Below, piece by piece: positions 11,251 through 22,459 of a stretch of DNA of 64,000 nucleotides (position 1 is the first letter of the stretch; every line of letters starts with the position of its first letter). This DNA comes from Delphinapterus leucas. Its lineage: Eukaryota; Chordata; Mammalia; Artiodactyla; Monodontidae. The position numbers and the translations under genes are program-made. Location of the stretch: the NCBI RefSeq assembly GCF_002288925.2, contig NW_022098094.1:757865-821864 (forward strand), given 5' to 3'. The notes under the pieces are model-generated. The model saw only the letters and a list, made by a program, of their open reading frames with translations, did not search any database and was not told where the DNA came from.

Positions 11251-13117
11251 AGTTTTTAATGTAGCTTCTTCAAATGATTCTTACAGAGAAGAGGTAGAAT
11301 TAGATTTGGAATGAGACATGAATTCTTTACAAGACACACGAGAGTAACAGGGTCTAGAAAAAACAGCATCTATTTGGTGGCACTAGTCCCTTTGGACTAA
11401 GGAGTTTTGTTTGTTTGACTATTAATGCTTATTTATTTTATTTGATCCTCCTTCCATTATATGCATGTTAGAATTTCAAGTTTTCCAAACAAGTTGTTAA
11501 CAAATCTGATGTTATTTTCTCTAGGTCTTTATGCTGTGTTTTCTAGCTGACTATTTAAAATTACATCCACTTACCAATAATGCCTGGGATTTTCCTGAAG
11601 AGTCCCTTTTAGAAAGGTTGAAAGATACATTCTTGCTCCTAGAGGTATAGTTACACTAAAAAATAGAGCAAAAATTTTAAAAAATGATTACTAAGCTGAG
11701 CTCTCCTAGGGAAAAAATATAAGCCATTAGGATTGGAAGAAAACGATCATTATAAGTTACTGGGGTTAGAAGAACTATCACTCCAAAAAGCATATTGTAA
11801 AAGTGGAGGTGATTTCAGGAGTTTTTCCAGTTTATTATGTATTCAGCATACCACTGCGGTGGATTATTGCCAAACTTTTACACTCTCAGGACATTCTGTC
11901 CTTTGAAATTTACATAAAAGTACTCAAATCTCCATCCCATAGTTGATGGAAAATTCAATTACCTCTCATATTTCCAAGAATTCTTTGGAAAGTTGGGGTG
12001 GGATGGGATACGGCTCTAATGAAGACCATTGTATATCATGCATACTTATAATTTCCTTTATTCAGTATATTTACAGCTATTAGAAGTTCAGTGTAATCCA
12101 TCCATATTCAAAGTTACAAAAATTTATCAGAGAATGAAGAGATCGCAGAAATAAAGTTTGCTGTTGTTGTGTTGCATTCAAAAGACTCTACTGTAGTTAA
12201 TATAATCAAAAAAAATTAGTATAGGGAAAGGGTTTTTGATGAGATTTGGGAAATTTAAAAAGCCAATCCTTAAGTGTAGGGGCACCAGCCTACCTTATAA
12301 GCCTTCACTTCAGGGTTTTGTCATTGCCATGGTAGTGCAGCCAAGAAATCTGTACCTATTGTTTTTCAGTGTAAATTCCAAATTCCTGGGAGGAACATAG
12401 ATGGCCCAAATTAGAACAAGGGTCCTATTACTAGAAAGCCTATTTCTGTTTTCTGAGTAGGAACAGAAGAGGCTACTCAAATTCTACTTCTGTACAGTTA
12501 GAGTCTTTCTTGGAGAAAGTGAACTGCTGGGTCTTGAGAGCCACCAAAGGAGGTGTCGAATATAAGGATGATTAAGTTTACTTCTTCATTTGGCAGATGA
12601 GAACCCTGGCTCTCCTGGGGATGAGTGGTGTATGCCAGGCCACGAGCTGGAGGCCGAGATTTAAGTGGAAGAGACGTCTCCTAATTCCCATTCCTTTATT
12701 GTGTCTATCCCACCTGGAGATGAATTGGACTACTTCTATTACAAAATTAGAAGACTGAATAAAATATTAAATCATCAGGATTTTCAGGGGAAAGAGTTCT
12801 ATTTCTTGAGATTAAAATCTGAAAAGGTAGTTCAAGTCTATATAATACGAAGGAAGTCCTTCTGTTTCCTTGTCATATTTCTTGTCCTGTACCACCACTG
12901 TGCATTAGAAGCCGTAGGGGTAAAAACTGTTAGTTAGAGGAATAAACAGCATGACACAGCATAATTTTCTCAGCTGCCTAGACTTTAAACTATACCATCA
13001 TACAGAGTTTAAGATCTTTTCCACTTATGTATTTAATCCGTTTCCCGGCCCTGATCCAACATGCACTCAAGTTTGAGACCCAGGGTCCCAGCTCACTTGC
13101 TCATAAAGTTGGGCCTC
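11251..13117. other. Unrecognised DNA with a short MIR-like piece
   Basis: Mostly nothing identifiable. At about 12585-12665, TTGGCAGATGAGAACCCTGG and the following GGCCACGAGCTGGAGGCCGAG look like part of an antisense MIR. An open frame at 12665-12937 (+) has no family resemblance. Confidence 0.4.
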
Positions 13118-13245
13118 TAGACCAGCAGCATCAGCATCAGTGGAGAATTCATTAGAAATGCCATTTTTCAAGCACATCCTGAGATCTACTGAGTCAGAAA
13201 CCCTGGGGTGAGACCCAGTCACCTCTCTCTCACAAGCCTCCCTGC
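13118..13245 (-). mobile_element. MER5A-type hAT-Charlie DNA transposon fragment
   Basis: GACCAGCAGCATCAGCATCA, TTCATTAGAAATGCCA, GAGATCTACTGAGTCAGAAACCCTGGGGTG and GACCCAGTCA follow the reverse complement of MER5A in order. The termini are lost. Confidence 0.8.
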
Positions 13246-13329
13246 CTCCAGCCTTAGATACTGCCTTTTTAAAAAACACCCCTGATAATTACTTCTTTAT
13301 AGCCCCAGCTTTATTTTTATTTGAGAAAA

Positions 13330-13570
13330 CTAACAGAGTACATTCTGTATGCCCAGCACTGTTCTCAGTATTTTAGAAATATTAATCGTTTAATCCTCGT
13401 GACAGCCCTGTAACATAAAAGTGACATTGTCTCAGTTTTCCAGGGGAAGCTACCACGGCCCAGAGAAGCGAGGTCACTGCTGCTATGAGTGGCAGCCCTG
13501 GCTCCACGGCAGGCAGGCAGCTGGCTCTCCAGCCCACGCTGTGGAGGGGACGCTGCCTAGAAGCACTCTG
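13330..13570 (-). mobile_element. MIR SINE (antisense), long copy
   Basis: TGTATGCCCAGCACTGTTCTCAG, TTTAATCCTCGTGACAGCCC, then TCTCAGTTTTCCAGGGGAAGC and CAGAGAAGCGAGGTCACTGC give a nearly complete MIR in antisense. Confidence 0.85.
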
Positions 13571-13734
13571 GGCATCTTTACTCTAAGCTCTCCTTCTTCT
13601 CAACTCCCTCAGCTCTTAGACTGAACACATTTTGTTATTCTTGCCATTCACCATGCATTCCCACTTCTTGGAGCAGGACTCTCCCAGTTGTTCCTTGGGA
13701 ATACTTCCTCACTGTCTTGCTCTAGGACCGAGGG

Positions 13735-13885
13735 TGGCCACCAGCCAGCAGTATCACATCACACGCACCCGTTAGAAATGCAGAATCTCAGGCTCTGCCT
13801 TCAATCTGCTGAATCTTGATCCACATTTTAATAAGCTCCTCAAGTGAATACAAAGCACATGAGAGTCCTTGAAACACCAGCCTAC
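13735..13885 (-). mobile_element. MER5-type hAT-Charlie DNA transposon fragment
   Basis: CCAGCAGTATCACATCAC, CCGTTAGAAATGCAGAATCT, CAATCTGCTGAATCTTGATC and ATTTTAATAAGCTCCTCAAG match MER5A/B in reverse orientation. With the copy at 13118 it brackets the MIR at 13330; both are independent old insertions. Confidence 0.75.
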
Positions 13886-14615
13886 CATATTCTCACTAAC
13901 ATTCACAGGTGGTGTGGAGTCCGGCGGCAGGATCCAGAAATGAGCACAAGTCTAAAGGAAACCAGTCAGCAGTGGTCCAGCCTCCGAGCTAGAGCGGTTG
14001 GTTCAGGATAAGAACATATGCAAGGCAAGGCCATAGGGCAGGTGAAACCTGAGACCTGTAGTTTTATGTGTGTTTTTTGAGTAGAGAAGTTCTCTGTTCC
14101 TCTGGACTAGCTGTCATAGAGATAGGAGACTAATGATACCAAAATCTGCCATATGGAGCCAGGAAAGGAGCCAAACTGGTGAAGTGGGTCAGAGACATGA
14201 ATGGGTGCTAAACCCGGGTATGCCTTCAGTGGCTCTTCTCCCTAAACTTATCATTTTGTGAGCCAAGGGCTGTCCTGTTCTTGCCCGACACAGTAAGTTC
14301 CTTGAGAGGGTAAGAGCTACCTTCCAACATTTTTGTAACTGCTAGGCGCCTTGTATGGTACAGGATAATGAAGACACAATCTGTACTGATTAGGGAAGAA
14401 TGGGTGTGAGAGCATTGATTGACAATGTTCTTAAGATGGTCAGAGGAGGGAGAGTATTTGTTCAACTAATAGTCAATGAAAACTATCTTGTGCCATAGAT
14501 GAGGGTACATTGGTGGAGAACAGTCAGCCAAGATATATTTGCTGACATCGAAGACACAGTCTCATGGGGAAAATGGTAGTAATTTTAATTTTCAATACAT
14601 GTAGGCTAATCCTTG
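13886..14615. other. Unrecognised DNA
   Basis: No supported feature. Short open frames only. Confidence 0.4.
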
Positions 14616-14663
14616 TCTCAGTGCATTCGGGCTGCTGCTGTAACAGAATGGACTAAGACACAT
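14616..14663 (-). mobile_element. MaLR/MLT1 LTR terminal remnant
   Basis: TGTCTCAGTGCATTCGGGCT, GCTGTAACAGAATG is the antisense 3' end of a MaLR LTR. It is followed at once by GACTAAGACA, the same terminus in sense orientation. The ends form a short inverted repeat with the LTR body missing. Confidence 0.5.
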
Positions 14664-14989
14664 TGATAAAAGACTTGCCCTGGGAACTGGGGGTGCTAAT
14701 GGTCACACACTGGTGTCATTCATAACCAGGAGAGGGCAGATGGTGATGGCAAGGGTGTCATCCTCAGATAGGAGGGCCTTTGGAGTAGGACAGGGAGACC
14801 CCCATCTGCCAAGTGTCGTGTCTGTAGTGAATCTAAGTCATGTCACGGTCTGACCCATGTCACACCTGAACAGAACGTGTGACTACAGCCTGCGGGGTTC
14901 AAAGCTGTAACCTGAGATTAGAAAAATACAATAGAACATGCAGGTCTAATAGAGTATATTATCAGACTACAAATGTATTTTCTCCATTA
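14664..14989. other. Unrecognised DNA
   Basis: No feature supported. Confidence 0.4.
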
Positions 14990-15110
14990 AAATATAATCC
15001 TGGAATAAGTCACTGGATGAGTTTAACAACAGATTGGACATGACAGAAGAAAAATCAATACACCTAGTTATGGATCAATTTGTATTGCTCAACTGAGGAA
15101 AATTGAGAAA
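14990..15110 (+). mobile_element. HAL1/L1 ORF1 fragment
   Basis: CACTGGATGAGTTTAACAAC, AGATTGGACATGACAGAAGA closely follows the HAL1/L1 ORF1 segment encoding a coiled coil (…MDEFNNRLDMTEE…). It is a short isolated piece. Confidence 0.55.
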
Positions 15111-15578
15111 AATTAAATATATATAGTATGTAACTGCAAAATTACATGAGAAATAGGCAATTCATAGTCAGATAAAAGCTTTAACAGAAAAATCAAATAA
15201 AAATTTAACAACGTGAGCAATAAATTCAGCTTTGTGAGTATTTATAAAATTGCACACCCAGTTTCTGCAGTTAAGTTAAAGGGTTAGATGGGAAAAGATT
15301 GGAGTAGCTAGGTGTATACCCATGCTAACTAACACCAGGCTCCTGACTTCTAGGAAAGGGAACTCTTTACCAGCCTGCTAGCTGGGCAGGCTGTATTCTA
15401 ACAAGATTGGCTTGAGTTGTGCGTTTACTTCTTTATGGTCATTAAGCAGCCCAAGTCTTAGTCCCCATTGATACTGGAAATGTGTTGCCCCAAACTGCTT
15501 CATGTGACATGGGTAGGAAAGCCCGTTGAATGAAATGACCATGGACATCCAGAGTCTGAGACCATGACATTGCCTTAC

Positions 15579-15787
15579 CTTGACACAGGGACAAGCAGGT
15601 GTGAACTTGGCATCATTACTTCTCCATCCTGTTGGTCTGTCCTTGATGACAAATTCACATCTAAAGAGTGTTTTCATGATTCTTCCCTCAGTAATCTCTG
15701 CCAAATTAACCCAAAGGGAGCTAGTTCTAGGACATACTGAAGACAAGCGGTTCTGAGACACGTTCTCATGTGAATTAATAGCAAAAA
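15579..15787 (-). other. Candidate internal exon (209 nt)
   Basis: On the minus strand a strong acceptor (a run of about 22 pyrimidines, then AG at 15789-15788) leads into 209 nt that end in CAAG|GTAAGG, a near-consensus donor (GT at 15578-15577). Only one frame is open. It starts after two bases that finish a codon and ends on a codon boundary. It encodes about 69 residues with four cysteines, ending FTPACPCVK. I do not recognise the protein. A phase-compatible exon-like segment lies upstream at 16955-17009. The region is not a repeat I know. It could be a genuine exon, a lncRNA exon or a chance pseudo-exon; an open run of this length alone has a few percent chance per frame. Confidence 0.25.
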
Positions 15788-16255
15788 CTAAAGAAGGGAA
15801 GGAAAAAAAGAAACTTTCCTGGAGTCTTGCCTTCATTTATATCTTCGCATATTTTTCCTGAGGACTTCAATATACTAGTGTTAGAAATACAAACAAAGAT
15901 TGATGAATTCCGTGGGATGAATACTGGAAGTAATAGCATTTGCCACTGTGAAGTGGTATCAGATTTCTTCCCCACAGGAGCTCTGCAAGAGAGAACACTG
16001 GTGCCCTGGCAGCAAGTCAGTTCATTGTGTGGCTCTGCTAGCATGACCCTAATGAGAGCCCAGACTCCAGTTTTGGTTTAGGATTCACTGACAGTTTGAG
16101 TGTGGGCTCAGTCTCTCTGCTACTACTGGAATGTGAGTTGCATGCTGAATTAATTAGCAAAAAAGAGCTTTGAGCCTATTTTGGCTATTTCTAGTTCTCT
16201 CCATTCATTTTATTTTCATTGGCGTGTTTTATTTTCATATCTTCATCCAAAGCTC

Positions 16256-16278
16256 ATTTGCATATGATTTATTTGCAT
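16256..16278 (+). promoter_or_regulatory. Paired octamer motifs ATTTGCAT
   Basis: Two perfect POU/octamer sites, ATTTGCAT, lie at 16256-16263 and 16271-16278, 15 bp start to start, in AT-rich sequence that I cannot assign to a repeat. Octamers are bound by OCT1/OCT2/OCT4-type factors. Whether this is an enhancer is inference. Confidence 0.3.
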
Positions 16279-16588
16279 ACTGAGATCATTTTGAGGAATA
16301 AAAGACTTGTAAAACACTAGGAATCAGTTACTCCAAGTAATTCTTGATTAAGGTGTGTCCTTTGGAATCGGACAGAATTCCTGCATTTTAATTTTTAAAT
16401 CCCACCTGGCTAGCTTTCCCTTGCTTACAGCTCATCTTTTGCCTCTCTGCAAACATGAAGAACACTTTCTATTTCTTGCTGTAAATTAATGCTATTTATA
16501 TTTTAGAAATTCCACATCCCTTCACAAGTCACTTGAGACCCAGTGGCGAGAATGAATTACCCTCAGCTGTCTGTCTCTCTCCTGACAG

Positions 16589-16647
16589 GTTGGCCTGGAA
16601 AGCAGCTCGCCTGGAGCAGAATTCATTGTTATTTCACTATCTGAGAG
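16589..16647 (+). other. Candidate short exon (59 nt)
   Basis: A good acceptor (CTGTCTGTCTCTCTCCTGACAG, AG at 16587-16588) is followed by 59 nt and a fair donor AG|GTAGCA. One frame is open and reads VGLESSSPGAEFIVISLSE, which faintly resembles the end of a fibronectin type III strand pattern. It lies in the presumed intron of the opposite-strand candidate, so both are unlikely to be real. It is short enough to be chance. Confidence 0.15.
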
Positions 16648-16954
16648 GTAGCAAAAGACAGTTTTACAAATTTCTAACATAAGGCATGAAAGGAAATTCA
16701 ACAGAAACTGATTTTTCCCTTTTTTAAAGATCCTTGACTTTGACCAAATTAGTAGGGATTGACATATTTGAACTGCTTAGTGTCCATACCATTGTATTCT
16801 CTTGAAATGGAATCTTATAATCATTGCTCTAGGGAGAAATATATTAAGGGTTATTGGCAAACACGTTTCCCCTGATTTCTTTTTATCCTAAAATAAAAAG
16901 ATGAATTAAGACATAGCACATATATTAGCATCAAGTATTTGGTATAGCTCTCAC

Positions 16955-17009
16955 CTTGCAAGCTCAAGTAGTGATTGGTACCCCATAGTGACCAATTACA
17001 ATACTTGGG
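16955..17009 (-). other. Candidate exon (55 nt) upstream of 15579-15787
   Basis: On the minus strand, TTGTACAATTTCAG precedes 55 nt that end in CAAG|GTGAGA, a strong donor (GT at 16954-16953). The frame reads PKYCNWSLWGTNHYLSLQ with one base left over. That base plus the first two bases of the 15579-15787 candidate completes a valine codon and keeps the frame open. The acceptor's pyrimidine tract is weak. No family recognised. Confidence 0.2.
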
Positions 17010-17559
17010 CTGAAATTGTACAATTTTAAATTAGTAGGATGACTAAACTGAGGATTTAAAACAACAAAAAAATGTTTAATTTCTAGACTAATGAAATAAC
17101 AGGAAGATATCTGAAGTGAATATTAGTATATGTTATCTGTAGTAAATGTTACCAATTAATATGGAAATCCATGTTCTTCTATTCATCCTAGAAATAAATC
17201 TGCTATGTTCTGATTATCTGTGTAATAATTATGCAACTCAATACAGTGTTAATCCAAGAAATCGAAACAGCATCTCTTCACGATTTCCTTGTTCCTTGAG
17301 TAAGCCAAAGGCAAACAAGTGAACAGTTGAGATGCTCAGAGTTGCCCAAGTGCCCTGGGGAATGTCAAAGATAAACAGATTTCCCTACCATTAGCCCTCA
17401 AAATCCTCCATTTACATTGCATGTTCATGTTTAAGGAGAGGGAATTTCCAACCCCGGTAATAACATTTGAATCAATAGAAACTGCAATCTTGCCTCTATT
17501 TGTATTTTTAAAATTAACTTTTATCACAGTGCTTTCCCCAGTTAATAATGGTAGTAATG
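17010..17559. other. Unrecognised DNA
   Basis: No supported feature. Confidence 0.4.
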
Positions 17560-17770
17560 GAATAATTTCAATAATAATGAATATTTATCTAGCTCATTGG
17601 GATGTGCCAAATGTCTATGAAGCACTTTTTTTCATTACTTGATTCTCACAACAACCACTTGAGGTTGGCAGCTCCATTGTACAGGCAAAAAGAGATATGG
17701 AGGTTTGAGAGAGTAAATGGTGAATCTGGGATCCAAATGAAGACATCCTTAACCCGGTGCCTGAAGTCTT
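17560..17770 (-). mobile_element. MIR SINE (antisense)
   Basis: ATGAATATTTATCTAGCTCA, TGTGCCAAATGTCTATGAAG, TTGATTCTCACAACAACCAC, TGAGGTTGGCAG and TTGTACAGGCAAAAAGAGA follow MIR in antisense. Confidence 0.8.
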
Positions 17771-17939
17771 AGACACCTAATGCTTTCATTAATCTTCAGT
17801 TTCATAGTAACAGATAGTAATTTAATTAAAAGATTTTTGTTTAAGTTCTCCTTTTAAGTGATTAATGTAACAAGTTTCTTAGTAATCACTTGTAGCCTAG
17901 AACTTGGATCTCATCCTAGAGCCAAATTTACCTTCTACT

Positions 17940-18600
17940 AAAACAAGTTCTGTTGATTTCATTGTATAGTTTTTCTCTAATACATTCTTTTCTCTCACTC
18001 TCCATCCTTACAGCACAGGTCAACCTACAAACATTTCTTACTGTATTACTAAAAAAAGTCTTCTAAGTGATATACAGGGCCACTGGGCAGCACACTTCAC
18101 AATCTATTCTCTATTCCATAGTCAGAGGCAGCTTTTTAGAACACAAGTTTGATGTTAAATACCCAATCAGAACAGTCCATTGATGTCCCATTGATCTTAG
18201 GATAATACCACAACACTTAAAACGGCTTTAGGGTTTTGTGTGGTCAGCCCACTGAGGAACAAGCAGCCTTCTTCACACCTCACCCCCGAAGGTCCAGCCC
18301 CGCTGCCCTTCTTCTCATCCCCTGGTGCCCACACTGCTTTGACTGACCTCCAGTGTGTGTATATGCTCTTCCTCCTACCTAAATTGCTTCTCCTCTTCCA
18401 CCGCTAACCCCTATTCACTCCCAGATATCAGCTAAATTGTAATTTTCCCCACAAAGCTTTCCCTGACCTCCCTGAATACTTCAAACTCCCCATGATAATC
18501 TGGTATAATCCCATGTCTCTCTTATTAGCATTTTTCTCAGATATGTAAAATCTGCCCCTGCACTGTGTGCCCCATGAGGGCATGTACACAATACACACAA
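17940..18600 (+). mobile_element. L2 LINE 3' half
   Basis: The segment shows AACACAAGTTTGATGTTAAA (L2 'AATCTGATCATGTCA' region), CCATTGATCTTAGGATAATA, AAGCAGCCTTCTTCACACCT, TTGCTTCTCCTCTTCCACCG, AAAGCTTTCCCTGACCTCCC and TGTGTGCCCCATGAGGGCAT. All are in L2 order and sense orientation. Confidence 0.75.
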
Positions 18601-18639
18601 CAGAGAAAATATTAGCATCAAGAATATGTAAATACTTCA

Positions 18640-19165
18640 AACTAATACAAAAAGCACAAAAATATAATAGAAAAGTGGGCCAAAGATATGTAGTGACATT
18701 TCACAGAAAATAAAACCCAGATAGGCAATAAAAATATAAAGAGTTTTCAACATCAGTGGTGGTTAGGAACATAAAACCAACACCACAATGAGATCTCATT
18801 CATTTGGCATCTAATTTAATCTGAAAATAACAGGAGAGTATGGATAAACAGGATATTTTATATATTGCTATTGGGAGTAAATTTGTACATACAGTATGGA
18901 ACAAAATGTGCCATTTCTATTTAAGTACAATATTTGTATTCCATACGAAACAGCAATTCCACTCTTGGTAATATTTTTAATAAAAACCACCTCACATGTT
19001 AAGAGAAGAAATTTACAAGACTATTCACAGGTGCAAGTAGCAAAATTTCTGAAAATCCTTTGATAGGATAGTGTATTAAAAGGTGATTTTTTTAAAACAG
19101 GGAACAATTAGTAAAACAATTTTGATCAATCCATACTGTAGAATATTATGTAACCATTAAAAAAT
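18640..19165 (+). mobile_element. L1M ORF2 C-terminal fragment
   Basis: AAGTGGGCCAAAGATATGTA, TCATTCATTTGGCATCT, GAAACAGCAATTCCACTCTT, AGACTATTCACAGGTGCAAG and CATACTGTAGAATATTATGTAACCATTAAAAA match the end of old L1 ORF2. It decays into AT-rich repeats. Confidence 0.75.
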
Positions 19166-19375
19166 GGTTATGCCTAGATTTATGCATATGATAGATACAC
19201 ATGTATGTCTACGTATATAGATGTAGGTGTAGACATAAACATAGGTATAGATTTTTCTATTATGAATATTGATTAGATGTAAGAAAGGAGGTCAGATTAA
19301 AATATATATATGTAGATATATATTATGTACATGGTATATATATGAATATATGTAAGGCTATAGAACATAATATAA
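19166..19375. repeat. AT-rich imperfect (TA/TATG/TAGA) tract
   Basis: Short units of TATA, ATAG and ATGT repeat irregularly. It holds a perfect 9-bp inverted repeat TATGTCTAC/GTAGACATA (19204-19212 and 19229-19237). It grew at the tail end of the L1M fragment. Confidence 0.75.
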
Positions 19376-21167
19376 TAGTTCTTTCTATTTTAACAAAACC
19401 TAATCTTCTTTAAAGTAATTAATGCCTAGTAATAAATGAATTTAGATTCATTTTAGTGTGTCTGAATTTCCTAACTCTATTACATCTCATTTGCCTGAAA
19501 CATCTTTTAAATCAATTTGATCTCTCCAGAATTTAGCTAACCCAGAAATTTGTTAAATCTATACTTGCTTTCTTATACGCTTCATTTCTTTTAAAATTAA
19601 GGCATTAGTTTTTGCTTGATATTAAATAATTATATCCTCCAGCTTATAAAATATTAAATTATGGCTATATTTAAATTAAAAATGACTAAGCAAACATTTT
19701 TGGATGTCTGAGTTTTAGTCCTAGATGTAGCTCCATAAATCTGGATATGAGACATTTCAAGCAAGACCACTGCTTAAGAATTATCTTGGATTTACTGATA
19801 ATACATTTACATGTTAAAATCTCATTTTTTGTACATATAATTTCTACTGCTTTTTCCCGGGTCCCTTTCTACCTTTCAACTATAATTTTGGTTAGACATT
19901 ACTTCCATATTATGTTCTCCAGGAACTTAAAATGTATATTCTTACATACAGTGAATAAACCAGGAAGATCATCTACAGAAACAAGAAAAATGAATGTGTA
20001 TATTTTCTTAATACAGACTATAATTTAGAAATATAATATTAGGGGAAAATTTTCCAAGAATAATTCACTATTTAAACTTTGGTTTAAATATTCCAGACCA
20101 ATATCTTGAACCATTTTTTCTCACTAGTTTCTTCAGAGTAAAACCTATCCCGAAATCTTTGGGTTGGGAACTTATTATAAGACCTCAAAAGGTTTTGGGC
20201 AATAAATATTATTTACAAAGCAAGTGTTTTGATGAGTTAAACGTTTCAGAGTCAGAAACACATGGACTGACTTTCCCTACAATTCAAAAGTATATAAAAT
20301 TCAAGGAAGAATGATCTGCTAAAACTTCTTTTGTTTTGCCAAATTCAGACTGTTTGAAAATCACGTAAAATATTTATTGGACCCAGTTGAGCACTACTTA
20401 GGTATTCTTTATATATAGATGTCTATATATCTATATCTGTGTCTATATTTATATCTAAACATGTAAGGATGACTAAGAAGAATGTTGTCAGTTCTCAGAT
20501 ATATTGTTGCTCTCATGGGTCCATTCTTTCCTATTTGTTTCGATGCTTTGGTTTCCCCTTATTGATTCAATGCAAATCATTTGATGACCCAATATTGCAT
20601 GCTTAAATTAATTTAAAAGGATTAAATAATGGACTGCAACTTACAGTATTTTTATGCTTATTTATTATTTTCTTAAATAACCAAGGTAGTCATGAATCAA
20701 AAATGATAGAAAATTCTTGAATTCCACATCTCTTTGAAGTCTTTATCAGTATTTTTTGATTATTTTGAGAAGTTTGCCCTTTGACATATCTAATAATTGA
20801 CATATTATAATCAAATTACACAATATATAGCTATATATTATATAATTCAGTTTTATCATGGAGATTGAAAATCACTTAAAAGACAGTGTCATTTTTAGAA
20901 GACTTGTTATGATAATCCTGACCACTGGTATGAAAAAAAAGTGCTATCCTCTCATGACATACTAAGTTGTTTGCTTATTCTCCTTTGTTAAAAAAATTAA
21001 ACTGTCTACAGAAAAGTAAGCAAGATAACATAAATTTAAAGTATCTGAGATAGAAGGAATTTTAAAATTTAGGGAGAAGTATAAACTAAGATACAGTATC
21101 AAACAGCATTCCCTAGTTTGCTAAATATGTTCCATGAGGCAGTACCCATGCAGGTGCATCGCGCGCC

Positions 21168-21169
<2 letters not shown>
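19376..21169. other. Unrecognised AT-rich DNA
   Basis: No gene or firm repeat. An imperfect TATATC/TAGATA patch lies at 20407-20455. Confidence 0.45.

Positions 21170-21214
<45 letters not shown>
21170..21214. repeat. (CA)n microsatellite
   Basis: About 22 perfect CA units follow a CpG-containing GCGCGCCCGC lead-in at 21161-21170. Confidence 0.97.
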
Positions 21215-21217
<3 letters not shown>

Positions 21218-21779
21218 CACTTTCTGAGACAAGGAAGCCTGGAAAATACTGCAAACTCTACTTTTCAGCCTTTTAAAGGCTCTGAAAACTCCGGAAGTAA
21301 AAATAAAAAGCCAGAAGACCCAGACTTGATATTCAACTCCATTTCATCCACAGTTTCCCAAACTTGGAACAGATCAGAGAATCTTTTCTTGACCAATACC
21401 TAAAGTTATACCCCAGAATTAGATTTTTGTCAACTGCTGTGGTAAATAGAGCCAGAGAATCCTATGGATATTAATTAAGTGACCCTGTACTTTGTAGCAG
21501 CTAGCATAAAAAGGAGATCTGATTGATTAAATATTTTCTGGTGTCAGTATGTAAAAAGGGAACTATAGGAAAGTAAGGTTTTATAAAATAGGAGCTATAT
21601 CACTGTGGTTTCATGCCATAGCTCCTAAAAGAGGCTGGGACCTGTTGAAACATTGCCCCTCTGAATATTTAGACTTGAATGAGTACTATAAGGTATAAAC
21701 ATAGAGTTAGGTTATTGCAGTCAGTTATTTTACCAATAACATAGTCAATTTAACTTACAGAATATTTTTCTTGTTTCTT
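21215..21779. other. Unrecognised DNA
   Basis: No supported feature. Confidence 0.4.
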
Positions 21780-22150
21780 TGCCTTAGTGAGCAGGCAGTA
21801 CATGCTCATTCATAATGTGCAAAAATGCATAAAACTACAAGAAATAGAGTGAAACTATCTTAAATTTATCACATAGATGGATATGTGAATGCATCATTGA
21901 AGGTGGTCTGTATGCATGTAAATATATTATGTCATTGACCAATGCTTTGCATTCAAATGCTTCCAGACATTTCTCTGTGCACATTTACATAGAAAGATAT
22001 ATAGATATTATCCATCTAGGCAGTATGATATTTATGTATATAATCGTGTGTATCTATGCGTGTGTGTGTATACACACACACACGCATTGATATATATACA
22101 TAAAAATATGCACCACATTATATTACACAATGGATTTGTAATATACTCTT
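21780..22150 (-). mobile_element. Possible old L1 3'UTR fragment
   Basis: The run ACATGCTCATTCATAATGTG, TTCCAGACATTTCTCTGTGCACATTTACATAG and TATAGATATTATCCATCTAG resembles the antisense 3'UTR of old L1M elements. Matches are loose. It contains the palindrome at 22056-22087. Confidence 0.35.
22056..22087. repeat. 32-bp near-perfect palindrome of alternating purine-pyrimidine
   Basis: ATGCG(TG)n meets (CA)nCGCAT; the arms are reverse complements apart from one dinucleotide unit. It could extrude as a cruciform or adopt Z-DNA. Confidence 0.85.
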
Positions 22151-22459
22151 TTTTAAATTCAACTGAAACCATGACACTGCCACGTATTCATACTCTATTT
22201 CCCTAAGCAAATTACTCTCCCAAACTCCAAAATTACTTGTTAATACCTTCTACACATTTTTTCAACTATCTCCCAACAAAAACAAACTCAACAGATGATC
22301 TCATTCCAATTTCACAGAAAAGAAAACATAAATGCATCTGCCAGTAAACCTCACTGCTTTCTTTGAAGTCTACAAAACGCTTGCATTGGTGTCCACGCTT
22401 CCCTTTCTTTTTTGTATGAAAGAGGTAGGTGAGCACTTTGATGTCTAAATCAGAGCCCG

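Noticed and set aside
19204..19237. Inverted repeat TATGTCTAC/GTAGACATA
   Set aside because: It lies in a TA/TAGA-rich simple tract where short palindromes are expected.
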